From Actinomycetes bacterium (lineage in GTDB: Bacteria; Actinomycetota; Acidimicrobiia; Acidimicrobiales; JAJYXR01): DNA of 64,000 bases. The stretch covers positions 62,001 through 126,000 of the forward strand of contig JAJYXR010000030.1 in NCBI GenBank assembly GCA_021801795.1. The letters run 5' to 3'. Shown here piece by piece: positions 16,799 through 24,730 of the stretch. A program made the translations under genes and the position numbers. The notes beneath the pieces are model-generated. The model saw only the letters and a list, made by a program, of their open reading frames with translations. It ran no database searches and had not been told where the DNA came from. Positions within the stretch are counted from its first letter, which is position 1, and the number at the start of each line of letters is the position of its first letter.

Positions 16799-18646
16799 GT
16801 GCAGGTGAGCGAGGTCCTGCGTATCGCGAACTGCTCCGGCTTCTATGGCGACAGGATGGCTGCCGCCAGGGAGATGGTGGAGGGCGGTCCGATAGACGTC
16901 CTGACGGGTGATTACCTGGCGGAGCTCACCATGCTCATCCTCTGGAAATCCGCCCAGCGCGACCCGGAACGTTCGTACGCGACCACCTTCTACCGTCAGA
17001 TGGAGCAGGTACTGGGAACCTGCGTCGAACGGGGGATAAAGGTGGTGGCGAACGCCGGGGGCCTGAACCCGGGAAAGCTGGCCGACCGGCTTAGGTCGCT
17101 CGCCGCAGAGCTGGGCATAGAGGTGAAGGTCGCCCACGTGGAAGGAGACGACATCCTCGGCAGCATCGAAAAGCTCCAGGCCGGAGGCGAGGAGCTGTCC
17201 CATCTGGACACCGGAGCTCCACTGGCAGAGGCAGGATCGCCACCCGTCACGGCCAACGCATACCTAGGGGGATTCGCTATAGCCGAAGCGCTGGCTGGTG
17301 GGGCCGACGTGGTGGTTACCGGGAGGGTCACCGACGCGGCCCTCGTGATCGGGCCTTCCATATGGCGATTCGGTTGGCAGCGCTCCGACCTGGACCAGCT
17401 GGCTGGCGCCGTGGTGGCTGGACACGTCATCGAGTGTGGTGCCCAGGCTACCGGCGGTAACTACGCGTTCTTCGAAGAGGTGCGCTCGCTCGAGCATCCC
17501 GGCTTCCCCATTGCCGAGATGCACCCTGACGGGTCATGTGTGATCACGAAGCACCCCGGTACCGGTGGGATGGTATCGGTGGGAACGGTCACAGCACAGC
17601 TCCTCTACGAGATCTCCGGACCCCTCTACGCGAATCCCGACGTGGTGGCGGACTTCTCCACCATCAGGCTCGCCCAAGACGGACCTGACCGCGTGTCGAT
17701 CAGTGGCACCCGTGGCCTCACGGCTCCCCAGAAGGTGAAGGTGGCCGTGAACCTCTTCGGAGGGTGGAGGAACTCCATGACCTTCGTGCTCACCGGTCTC
17801 GATATCGAGCGCAAGGCCGACCTCGTCACCAGGAGTCTCGAGCAGGCTCTCGGTGGGCCCGAAGGCTTCGGCTCCTTCGACGTGAACCTTCTGCGCACCG
17901 ACCGCCCTGACGCGCAGACCCAGGCCCAGGCAAGCGCCGAGCTCAGGATCACGGTGAAGGACGCCGATCGGGAGAAGGTCGGACGGTCTTTCTCCTCCGC
18001 TGTGACCGAGCTCGCCCTGTCCAGTTACCCAGGCCTTCACCTCACCTCGCCACCTGCAGATGCGGCTGCCTATGGGGTCTACTGGCCGGCTCTCGTGCCC
18101 GCATGGGCCGTCGACCAGGTGGTGGTGCACCATGACGGGCGAAGGGTTCGAGTCCCGGTCCTTCCGGATGCCACGGCACCGCTTCCGATCGCCACAGGCA
18201 TCTTCGCCGGAGCAGCCAGCGGGATCCCTGCAGGTGGAGCCGGCGCAGGTGGAGCCGGCGCTCACCCACCTGGCTCCGTTATACGGGCACCACTTGGCCT
18301 GATAGCGGGTGCCAGATCAGGGGACAAGGGGGGGAATGCGAACGTGGGCTTCTGGGTCCGCTCAGAGGAGGAGTACGCCTGGCTCGCGGAGGAGCTCACG
18401 GTGAAGCGATTTCGCGAGCTGCTGGAAGAGGCGCGGGACCTGGTGGTGGACCGATACGAGCTGCCGAACCTCCTCGCCATGAACTTCGTGGTGCGGGGTC
18501 TGCTGGGCGAGGGAGTGGCCTCCTCCACCCGACCTGACCCCCAGGCCAAGGCGCTCGGCGAGTACCTCCGGTCGCGCCTGGTGGACATCCCCGCGGCCCT
18601 CTGCGAAGCGCGTCGGCATCCGGAACAACGGACTGATAAGGAGTAG
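16799..18646 (+). CDS. AtuA-family (DUF1446) acyclic terpene utilisation protein
   Basis: A 615-residue protein with the AtuA core: VLRIANCSGFYGDRMAAARE at the start, TGDYLAELTMLIL, VVANAGGLNPGKLADRLRSL, VVTGRVTDAALVIGP and HVIECGAQATGGNYAFF. The C-terminal AtuA-like ferredoxin-fold domain is seen as LIAGARSGDKGGNANVGFW. A 15-bp duplication encoding Gly/Ala forms the linker between the two (about 18230-18262). AtuA is required for citronellol/geraniol breakdown in Pseudomonas but its reaction is not settled; relatives occur in many acyl-CoA carboxylase operons. Here it stands between the carboxylase alpha subunit and an acyl-CoA dehydrogenase. Start is GTG 16799, 55 bases after the previous gene; two Val codons nearby make it uncertain. 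Confidence 0.88.
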   Translation: MQVSEVLRIANCSGFYGDRMAAAREMVEGGPIDVLTGDYLAELTMLILWKSAQRDPERSYATTFYRQMEQVLGTCVERGIKVVANAGGLNPGKLADRLRSLAAELGIEVKVAHVEGDDILGSIEKLQAGGEELSHLDTGAPLAEAGSPPVTANAYLGGFAIAEALAGGADVVVTGRVTDAALVIGPSIWRFGWQRSDLDQLAGAVVAGHVIECGAQATGGNYAFFEEVRSLEHPGFPIAEMHPDGSCVITKHPGTGGMVSVGTVTAQLLYEISGPLYANPDVVADFSTIRLAQDGPDRVSISGTRGLTAPQKVKVAVNLFGGWRNSMTFVLTGLDIERKADLVTRSLEQALGGPEGFGSFDVNLLRTDRPDAQTQAQASAELRITVKDADREKVGRSFSSAVTELALSSYPGLHLTSPPADAAAYGVYWPALVPAWAVDQVVVHHDGRRVRVPVLPDATAPLPIATGIFAGAASGIPAGGAGAGGAGAHPPGSVIRAPLGLIAGARSGDKGGNANVGFWVRSEEEYAWLAEELTVKRFRELLEEARDLVVDRYELPNLLAMNFVVRGLLGEGVASSTRPDPQAKALGEYLRSRLVDIPAALCEARRHPEQRTDKE

Positions 18647-18648
18647 GA

Positions 18649-19812
18649 GTGGACTTCAGACCCACTGAAGAGCAGCAGATGCTCCGCGATGCGGTGGCAT
18701 CCATCGCCGGCCGGTACGGACATGGCTACTACGTCGAGCGGGCTCGGGCAGGCCAGAAGGCCGACGAGCTCTGGAACGAGCTCGGGCAGGCCGGATACCT
18801 GGGCGTAAACGTCCCCGAGGCCTATGGCGGGGGCGGGATGGGCATCAGCGAGCTAGCGATAGTCGTCGAGGAACTGGCACACGCTGGCTGCCCTCTCCTG
18901 CTCCTCGTGGTCTCCCCCGCCATCTGCGCGACGATCATCGCTCGCTTCGGCAGCGAAGCCCAGAAGGAACGCTGGCTTCCCCGTTTCGCGACCGCAGAGC
19001 TGAAGATGGCATTCGCCATCACCGAGCCCGATGCCGGATCGAACTCCCACCTGATATCCACTACGGCCTCGCGTGACGGTGACGTCTACAGGCTGAACGG
19101 GACGAAGTACTACATATCGGGATGCGACGAGGCCGAGGCGGTCCTCGTGGTGACCAGGACCGGAACCGATCCTGACACCGGCAGGGGAAGGCTGTCGCTC
19201 TTCGTGGTGGACCTCGACACCCCTGGCATCGAGATGACCCTCATTCCCGTGGAGATCGTGGCCCCCGAGAAGCAGTTCACCCTCTTCTTCGACGACGTCG
19301 TCGTGCCAGCCGACCGCCTGCTGGGGGTAGAGGGTGATGGTCTTCGCCAGGTCTTCTTCGGCCTGAACCCAGAGCGGATCATTACAGCGGCTACCGCGAG
19401 TGGCATCGGGCGTTACGCTCTCGACAAGGCCTCGGCATATGCCCGGGATCGCTCCGTATGGGGAGCGCCGATCGGCACCCATCAGGGACTCTCGCACCCG
19501 CTGGCCAAAGCGAAGGTGGACGTAGAGCTGGCACGGCTAATGTGTGCGAAGGCGGCCTGGGCATACGACTCGGGCGCCGATGCCGGCCAAGCCGGTGAGG
19601 CCGCGAACATGGCCAAGTACGCTGCCGCCGAAGCCGCTCTGGCCGCCCTCGACCAGGCGATACAGACGCACGGCGGTAACGGCCTGTCCTCGGAGTACGG
19701 CCTGGCCGACCTCTGGGGAATGGCCAGGCTGATGCGGACTGCGCCGGTAAGCCGCGAGATGATCCTGAACTTCGTCGCACAGCACTCCCTTGGCCTACCC
19801 CGCTCGTACTGA
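18649..19812 (+). CDS. Acyl-CoA dehydrogenase
   Basis: A 387-residue FAD enzyme introducing the 2,3 double bond in an acyl-CoA. Seen: FRPTEEQQMLRDAV at the start, FAITEPDAGSNSHL and the LNGTKYYISGCDEA region of the middle beta domain, and QTHGGNGLSSEYGLADLW near the end. It starts two bases after the AtuA-family gene at GTG 18649, with AAGGAG upstream, and so is translationally linked. In the Atu pathway AtuD (citronellyl-CoA dehydrogenase) fills this role; in leucine catabolism isovaleryl-CoA dehydrogenase supplies the substrate of methylcrotonyl-CoA carboxylase. Either reading is compatible. Confidence 0.9.
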   Translation: MDFRPTEEQQMLRDAVASIAGRYGHGYYVERARAGQKADELWNELGQAGYLGVNVPEAYGGGGMGISELAIVVEELAHAGCPLLLLVVSPAICATIIARFGSEAQKERWLPRFATAELKMAFAITEPDAGSNSHLISTTASRDGDVYRLNGTKYYISGCDEAEAVLVVTRTGTDPDTGRGRLSLFVVDLDTPGIEMTLIPVEIVAPEKQFTLFFDDVVVPADRLLGVEGDGLRQVFFGLNPERIITAATASGIGRYALDKASAYARDRSVWGAPIGTHQGLSHPLAKAKVDVELARLMCAKAAWAYDSGADAGQAGEAANMAKYAAAEAALAALDQAIQTHGGNGLSSEYGLADLWGMARLMRTAPVSREMILNFVAQHSLGLPRSY

Positions 19813-19934
19813 GCATCCTCCAGCTGGATCATCGCACCGGTTCGGGCCGCGTGGAGTCTCGGCCGGGACTGGTGGATAATGGCTCCGGGCAAGACCGGCG
19901 AGCAGGCGCGCGCCCGGCCCTAGGGGAGTGCCGG

Positions 19935-20858
19935 ATGACTGGATTACCGAGGTCACGTAAGGGGACGAGGGGGCGGGTAGGCCCACTCGAGCTGTCGGTC
20001 GTCCTCGCCTGCGTGCTGTGCCTCGTGGCGGGTGTGGACATGGTCTCCTCCGGCGCTGGGACGAGGGTGCTCGGCACTCACCCGCTGGATGTCACTCCGG
20101 TGAACGACACCACGGCTCCGAAGGGCCCGCGTGTGCACATGCTCCTGGCAGGCGGCTCCGAGGCGGAGACGCTCGGCTGGGGCCTCACGGTAGACGGTCC
20201 GAAGTGGGGCGTGGACATGAAGGACTACGCGCTGGTCGGCTGCGGCGTGACCCGCGCCACACCGATCGACTACGGCGGGGTGCGCTCCCCCACGCAGCCC
20301 TACTGCCAGGACTGGCCTCAGACCTACGCACACGACGTGGCTGTCTTCCATCCCAAGGTCTCCCTGTTGCTGGTGGGCAGATGGGAGTCGGCCGACGCCT
20401 ACTGGGACGGTCACTGGACCGACATCGAGCACCCGGGCTACGCAGCTTACGTCGCGAGCCAGCTCGAGCTCGCCGTGAAGGTGCTCTCCGCCGGTGGTGC
20501 GAAGGTGGCCCTGCTAACCGCGCCCTACACAGCCTGGAAAACAGAACCATTCGAGCCGCCTGGCACCGAGTGCTCACCGGGCTGTAACCGTCACTTCTCG
20601 GAGAACGACCCTAACCGGATAAACCGGTTCAACCAGATCCTTGCCGGGGTGGCGGCCAAGTTCCCCGGCACGGCCACGCTGATCGACTTCGGCGCCCATG
20701 TGGATCCGGGCGGCAAGTACTCCGAGTACATAGACGGAGTCCAGGTGCGCGACGCGGATGGCATCCACTTCACCATTCCAGCCGGCGGGGAATGGGTGGC
20801 GCCTTGGCTCTACCCGAAGCTGCTCGCCATGATCGCGCCAGGGAACCAGCCAGGGTAG
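19935..20858 (+). CDS. Membrane-anchored SGNH-like esterase domain, GGS variant
   Basis: About 307 residues from ATG 19935 (GGGGAG seven bases upstream). A single hydrophobic segment (ELSVVLACVLCLVAGVDMV) anchors the protein, leaving a domain outside the cell. It resembles the SGNH domain found at the C-terminus of OafA-type acyltransferases: HMLLAGGSEAETLGWGL takes the place of the usual GDS block I, and DGIHFTIPAGGEWVAPWL carries the Asp-x-x-His pair. The Ser remains but the Asp of GDS is Gly. A role in removing or adding acyl groups on cell-wall sugars is an inference. No acyltransferase membrane domain is present nearby. Confidence 0.7.
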   Translation: MTGLPRSRKGTRGRVGPLELSVVLACVLCLVAGVDMVSSGAGTRVLGTHPLDVTPVNDTTAPKGPRVHMLLAGGSEAETLGWGLTVDGPKWGVDMKDYALVGCGVTRATPIDYGGVRSPTQPYCQDWPQTYAHDVAVFHPKVSLLLVGRWESADAYWDGHWTDIEHPGYAAYVASQLELAVKVLSAGGAKVALLTAPYTAWKTEPFEPPGTECSPGCNRHFSENDPNRINRFNQILAGVAAKFPGTATLIDFGAHVDPGGKYSEYIDGVQVRDADGIHFTIPAGGEWVAPWLYPKLLAMIAPGNQPG

Positions 20859-20994
20859 CCGTTCTCATGTGGATGGGGCAGGAGCCGCTCGGTCTCCAGC
20901 TGGCAGGACCGGTTGCCATTCTCGGAGATTTCGCACCACTCGGATGGCATCGGTCCAGGAGCATGCACGCGCACCTGTGGCAAGCTGGTGCTCG

Positions 20995-22140
20995 GTGAGT
21001 GCAGACACGCACTACGAGGTGCTTGGCGTTGAAGCCGATGCCACACAGGACGACATAAAGGCTGCCTACCGCCGTCTGAGCCGGCAGGTGCATCCCGACC
21101 AGGGGGGCTCTGGAGCGCTTTTCCGCCGGGTCACAGAGGCATACGAAACGCTCTCGGACCCTGAGCGTCGTAAAGCCTATGACGACGCGCTGCGCATGCC
21201 ACGAGGTCGACCTGAACCCGAGGAGCCGGTCGAGGAGGCTCCTGGCTGGGTCAGGGTCGACGACGTCCCGCCTGAAGGCGACGGTGCTGGTCGCACCGAC
21301 GACGGCGCAGCGGGAGGAACCGCACCCGACGGCGCAGTACCTCCACCGAGACGGACTCCGGACCCCGACGCTGACGGCAGCTTTCCCGGCGGCGAAGCCG
21401 ATACCCGGAGCGGGATCGGCCGTTTCTTCGCCCTCCATCCAGCAGGTTGCCTGGCGGGGGTGGGCATGGTGCTGATCGTCCTCCCGGGATTCCTTCGCGT
21501 CCACGGAGCCCCATCGCTCGGGATCCTCGGGTTCCTCATGGTGATCGTCGGTACCGTAGCCCTGATAGGCGGCCGCCGGGTTATCCGCAGCGGTCAGGCT
21601 CTAGGCCTGGTGGCAGCGGAAATCGATACCATGACCGGTCCGCAGTTCGAGTCGCTCCTGGAGGCGCTCTTCAGCGGGCTCGGTTGCCGGGTGTATCGCA
21701 CTGGGCACAAGGGCGGCATCGGGCCCGAGCTCGTTATCGAGCAAGAAGGCAGGCGGTCGGTGGTCATGGCGACACGGTCGGCTGTGCCTGTAGGTCGTGG
21801 CGCCGTCCAGCAGGCCATTGGCGCCAAGGCCCCCCACGGAGCTACCGGCGCCATGGTGGTCACGAATGCCACATTCACCGCACATGCGACGACGCTTGCA
21901 CGGGAACACGGGGTCGTGCTGTGGGACCGACGGGTGCTTTTCGCCGAGATGAGGCGCCACTCCCTGGCCCCCACCCAAGGACAGGGTTACCCCGCGGGAC
22001 TCTCGGGCGGAGCGCTGCTCGGGGCAGAGCTGCGGGCCGGATTCTCGATGCTCGCCAAAGCGACAGCCGTCGTGGTCGGCGTCATGGTCGTAGCCAAAGC
22101 AGCCTCGGGTACACGCCCTAGCCCGCGCCGGCGCCGGTAG
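20995..22140 (+). CDS. J-domain / membrane / degenerate Mrr-like fusion protein
   Basis: A 381-residue protein from GTG 20995. Residues 4-65 are a J-domain (HYEVLGVEADATQDDIKAAY, HPD at 33-35, FRRVTEAYETLSDPERRKAY), expected to stimulate an Hsp70 ATPase. An acidic, Pro-rich linker (70-140) leads to two membrane helices (about 147-167 and 172-193). Residues 211-318 follow the Mrr/restriction-endonuclease fold pattern: MTGPQFESLLEALFSGLGCR, GAVQQAIGAKAPHGA and MVVTNATFTAHATTLAREHG. The usual nuclease residues (GGxD and QxK) read GGIGPEL and VVMAT, so cleavage is unlikely. A last hydrophobic stretch (352-370) ends in a basic tail. Function unknown; Hsp70 recruitment to the membrane is an inference. 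Confidence 0.85.
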   Translation: MSADTHYEVLGVEADATQDDIKAAYRRLSRQVHPDQGGSGALFRRVTEAYETLSDPERRKAYDDALRMPRGRPEPEEPVEEAPGWVRVDDVPPEGDGAGRTDDGAAGGTAPDGAVPPPRRTPDPDADGSFPGGEADTRSGIGRFFALHPAGCLAGVGMVLIVLPGFLRVHGAPSLGILGFLMVIVGTVALIGGRRVIRSGQALGLVAAEIDTMTGPQFESLLEALFSGLGCRVYRTGHKGGIGPELVIEQEGRRSVVMATRSAVPVGRGAVQQAIGAKAPHGATGAMVVTNATFTAHATTLAREHGVVLWDRRVLFAEMRRHSLAPTQGQGYPAGLSGGALLGAELRAGFSMLAKATAVVVGVMVVAKAASGTRPSPRRRR

Positions 22141-22148
22141 GCCGAGCC

Positions 22149-22862
22149 GTGGCGAGGTTGCCCGCGACTCCCGGTGGCATGCCTGCACGCCGGAGCGGCG
22201 GTATCCCAGCGGAACGGGGCGAGAAGTCCCTGGCCTATGTCTCGGCCACCAGAGTCGGTTTCGAGCAGGTGCCCGACGAGATAGTAGAAGAGCTCACCGC
22301 CGAGGGGATACTGCTGGGGGAGGCCGTGGCCGCTACGGCAGAGCAGCCAGTCGCCAAGCGCCGGGCCGACGGTTCTCACTACCAGCAAGTCACGGCCTGG
22401 TGGGCCAGCACCAGGTGCTACGTCGTCCTCGATGCTCGACGGGAGCTGGCCGCTGCCGGAGAGGGCAGGCTCCGCCCCGCCGGAGCGTGGTCGGCAACCG
22501 GAAAGGTCTTTCGACTACCCGACGGCCTGGCAGTGGCCAGCTCGGTGTGGCGCCGCTCGGCCGGGACTGAGGGAGCCGGCACGACGAAGAGGCAGAGCAC
22601 CGATAACCCGCTCGATCTGCTTCCGCCCGAGGTGGTCAAGCCCGTTGCCGGCAGCCAGGCGGACGCGTGGCGGGAGTTCGGTAATGGCTGGGCCACCGAG
22701 ACCGTCGTCGCCTCGCTACTGTCCGCGCAGAGGATAAGGGTTCTCCGTGCCACCAGGAAGGCCGCTTCCAGGCGGGCTCTGGATGCTGCCGACTGGACAC
22801 TGGAAACGATCGACGCCCCCGTCACGGGGCACCAGGAGTTCTCCGTCCGGCCCTGGACCTAG
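22149..22862 (+). CDS. Unknown soluble protein downstream of J-domain gene
   Basis: A 237-residue protein starting (GTG 22149) eight bases after the J-domain fusion gene, so probably in the same transcript. I do not recognise a family. The first 25 residues are basic and Gly/Pro rich. The middle has AWWASTRCYVVLDARRELAA and the end WATETVVASLLSAQRIRVLR followed by a Lys/Arg-rich stretch. No signal peptide or membrane helix is visible. Codon use looks like its neighbours, which supports that it is a real gene. Its partner gene suggests a linked function, nothing more. Confidence 0.6.
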   Translation: MARLPATPGGMPARRSGGIPAERGEKSLAYVSATRVGFEQVPDEIVEELTAEGILLGEAVAATAEQPVAKRRADGSHYQQVTAWWASTRCYVVLDARRELAAAGEGRLRPAGAWSATGKVFRLPDGLAVASSVWRRSAGTEGAGTTKRQSTDNPLDLLPPEVVKPVAGSQADAWREFGNGWATETVVASLLSAQRIRVLRATRKAASRRALDAADWTLETIDAPVTGHQEFSVRPWT

Positions 22863-22981
22863 GGCTTTCGAAGAGGTCCAGATTTCACACCGGGTCGGAC
22901 CCAGTCCTTCTGCCCCGCTGGCATTCCCTGGTCGAATCCCGAAATCACCCCCGGCATCGCTGCGCCCTCCTGCGGGTCGAC

Positions 22982-24463
22982 CTACTGGCCTTCGCCCTCC
23001 GCGAGCAGCCCCTCGAAGAAGGCCCGGTCGGAGAGCAGCGGCGTATCTGCCATGAAGAGCTTCCCGTAGCGCTCGAAGTAGAGGAGCTGCTTGCCCAGAA
23101 GGAAGGCACCACGGTCGAAGTCCGAGGCCATCCCGCCGTGCTCCTCTGCCATACGGCGCATCCGCCTCTGCGCCCTCAGCCTGGTTAGCACCGCTCCTAT
23201 TGAGCGGCTGTGCGCTTCGACACCTCTGGCCCTGGCGACCTGCGCCTGAGGGGCAGTCAAGAGCTCACCCAGGCTCACCTCGCCGAAGGGGCGGGTGAGC
23301 ACCGGCTCGATCATGCTGCGAAAGAAGGCCGCCAGCTCAGACCGGTCCATCCCAAGCCCCTCTTCGAGCGCAGGACCGTAGGTCTTCACCATGTGATCTG
23401 CCACGTCGTCCCAGGCACTCTCGTCGCCCAGAGCAGCCTGGAGCACCCTGCGGAAGAACCGGTAGGTACCAGCGTCGAGGCGTCCGACTATCCCCCAGTC
23501 GAGCACGCCCAGGCGCCCGTCGCGCAGCAGGAGGAGGTTCCCGGCGTGGACGTCGCCGTGGAATGCCCCCCATCGCAGGGTCATGAGGAAGAATGCACGC
23601 ACCACCTGCTCCACCAGCGGAGCCGGATCGACACCATATAGCGAGGCGCTCGCGAGATCGTCGATAGGCACGCCGTCGAGGAACTCCATGGTGAGCACGT
23701 TCGGACCCGACAGCTCGGGAACCACCTCGGGCACCACCACCTCGTCGAGCCCTGCTCCTGCCAGGAGATGGCGGAAGTGGATCATCGCACGCGCCTCGTT
23801 TCGCAGGTCGAGCTCCTCACCGATCTGCTCCCGGAAACCATCGAACATCTGGAGCAACGATCCTGCAGTCTGGTCACCGGTCTGGCGCGCCACGATGTCG
23901 AGCAGGGGCTGGAGCAGGTCGAGGTCCGTGGCCACCACCCGGTCGATGCCCGGACGCAAGACCTTCACCGCCACCACGCGCCCGTCCTGGAGGCGACCTC
24001 GATGGACCACCGCTATGGATGCACGACCTATCGGCTCTGGCTCCAGCTCCGCGAAGGCGTCTCTCACGGCCATCCCGAGATCCCCCTCGATCAGCTCCCG
24101 CACCTGCTGGAAGGGCACCGGCGGGCCGGTGTCGAGGCAAGATCTGAACTCCTCCGCCAGCCCGTCGCCGAACACACCCGGTGACGAGGCCACCAGCTGG
24201 CCGAACTTCATGAAGGTGCCGCCGAGGTCCTCGAAGGTCCGGCGGAGGGGATAGGCGAGGTCCCTGGCGGGCAGCGGGCCACGGTGCGCACTCCGCACCT
24301 GGCGAAGGGCCAGGCGACCGAAGTGCCTCCCAGCCACCCGCACTATGGTCTTGGAGCGTATGGCCAGGTGGCGCCTCGTAGGCTGGGGCAGCCGCCGCGG
24401 GAACACCCGCGGAACCCCCGGCCCGGGAACGCCATCGGTCGCGACCAGCTGATCAGCGCCCAA
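22982..24463 (-). CDS. ABC1/UbiB-family atypical kinase
   Basis: A 493-residue member of the UbiB/ADCK family. Seen: KFGQ (86-89; the family's KxGQ motif), the ATP-binding turn GRASIAVVHRGRLQDGR (Ala-rich loop partly changed), VAVKVLRPGI with the lysine, HGDVHAGNLLLLRDGRLG (catalytic loop) and LDWGIVG (metal Asp). These proteins act as ATPases or kinases supporting quinone or lipid metabolism at the membrane. The first Met may be early; a start closer to the conserved part is possible. It is transcribed away from the rhodanese-MBL gene. Confidence 0.88.
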   Translation of the reverse strand: MGADQLVATDGVPGPGVPRVFPRRLPQPTRRHLAIRSKTIVRVAGRHFGRLALRQVRSAHRGPLPARDLAYPLRRTFEDLGGTFMKFGQLVASSPGVFGDGLAEEFRSCLDTGPPVPFQQVRELIEGDLGMAVRDAFAELEPEPIGRASIAVVHRGRLQDGRVVAVKVLRPGIDRVVATDLDLLQPLLDIVARQTGDQTAGSLLQMFDGFREQIGEELDLRNEARAMIHFRHLLAGAGLDEVVVPEVVPELSGPNVLTMEFLDGVPIDDLASASLYGVDPAPLVEQVVRAFFLMTLRWGAFHGDVHAGNLLLLRDGRLGVLDWGIVGRLDAGTYRFFRRVLQAALGDESAWDDVADHMVKTYGPALEEGLGMDRSELAAFFRSMIEPVLTRPFGEVSLGELLTAPQAQVARARGVEAHSRSIGAVLTRLRAQRRMRRMAEEHGGMASDFDRGAFLLGKQLLYFERYGKLFMADTPLLSDRAFFEGLLAEGEGQ

Positions 24464-24675
24464 CTGAGCCTCGGCCCCCGCGTGACCTCACCGGCGAGGT
24501 CCGACGTTCAATGGCATTTCCCCTTCTCACCATAGGAACGCTACCAGTGCCCGGCGCTACCGGACGACACGCTCCCCCAGTCGGCTTCTGGGCGAAAACC
24601 CGTCCTGGGCCACGCGATTCAGGGCGCCGGGCGCGAACGAGCAGGTGCCCGCCGCGCAAGGGGCTCCGCGGAATA

Positions 24676-24689
24676 TACCCCCGGGGGTA
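24676..24689. promoter_or_regulatory. CstR/CsoR-type operator
   Basis: TACCCCCGGGGGTA is a perfect 14-base palindrome in the context AATATACCCCCGGGGGTACT. CsoR-family persulfide sensors (CstR) bind sites of the form ATACCCC-GGGGTAT in front of rhodanese and persulfide dioxygenase genes. Its place about 40 bases upstream of such a gene supports this reading. The regulator gene is not in the window. Confidence 0.65.
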
Positions 24690-24730
24690 CTGGTTACATC
24701 ACCATACGACGATAACGGAGGTTCACGACG

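Noticed and set aside
18140-18160. GGGTTCGAGTCCCGG, resembling a tRNA T-arm
   Set aside because: It lies inside the AtuA-family coding region and no D-arm, anticodon arm or acceptor stem surrounds it.
22915-22960. GGTCGAATCCCGAAATC as part of a possible tRNA
   Set aside because: It is a T-arm-like fragment in an intergenic gap and the cloverleaf cannot be completed.
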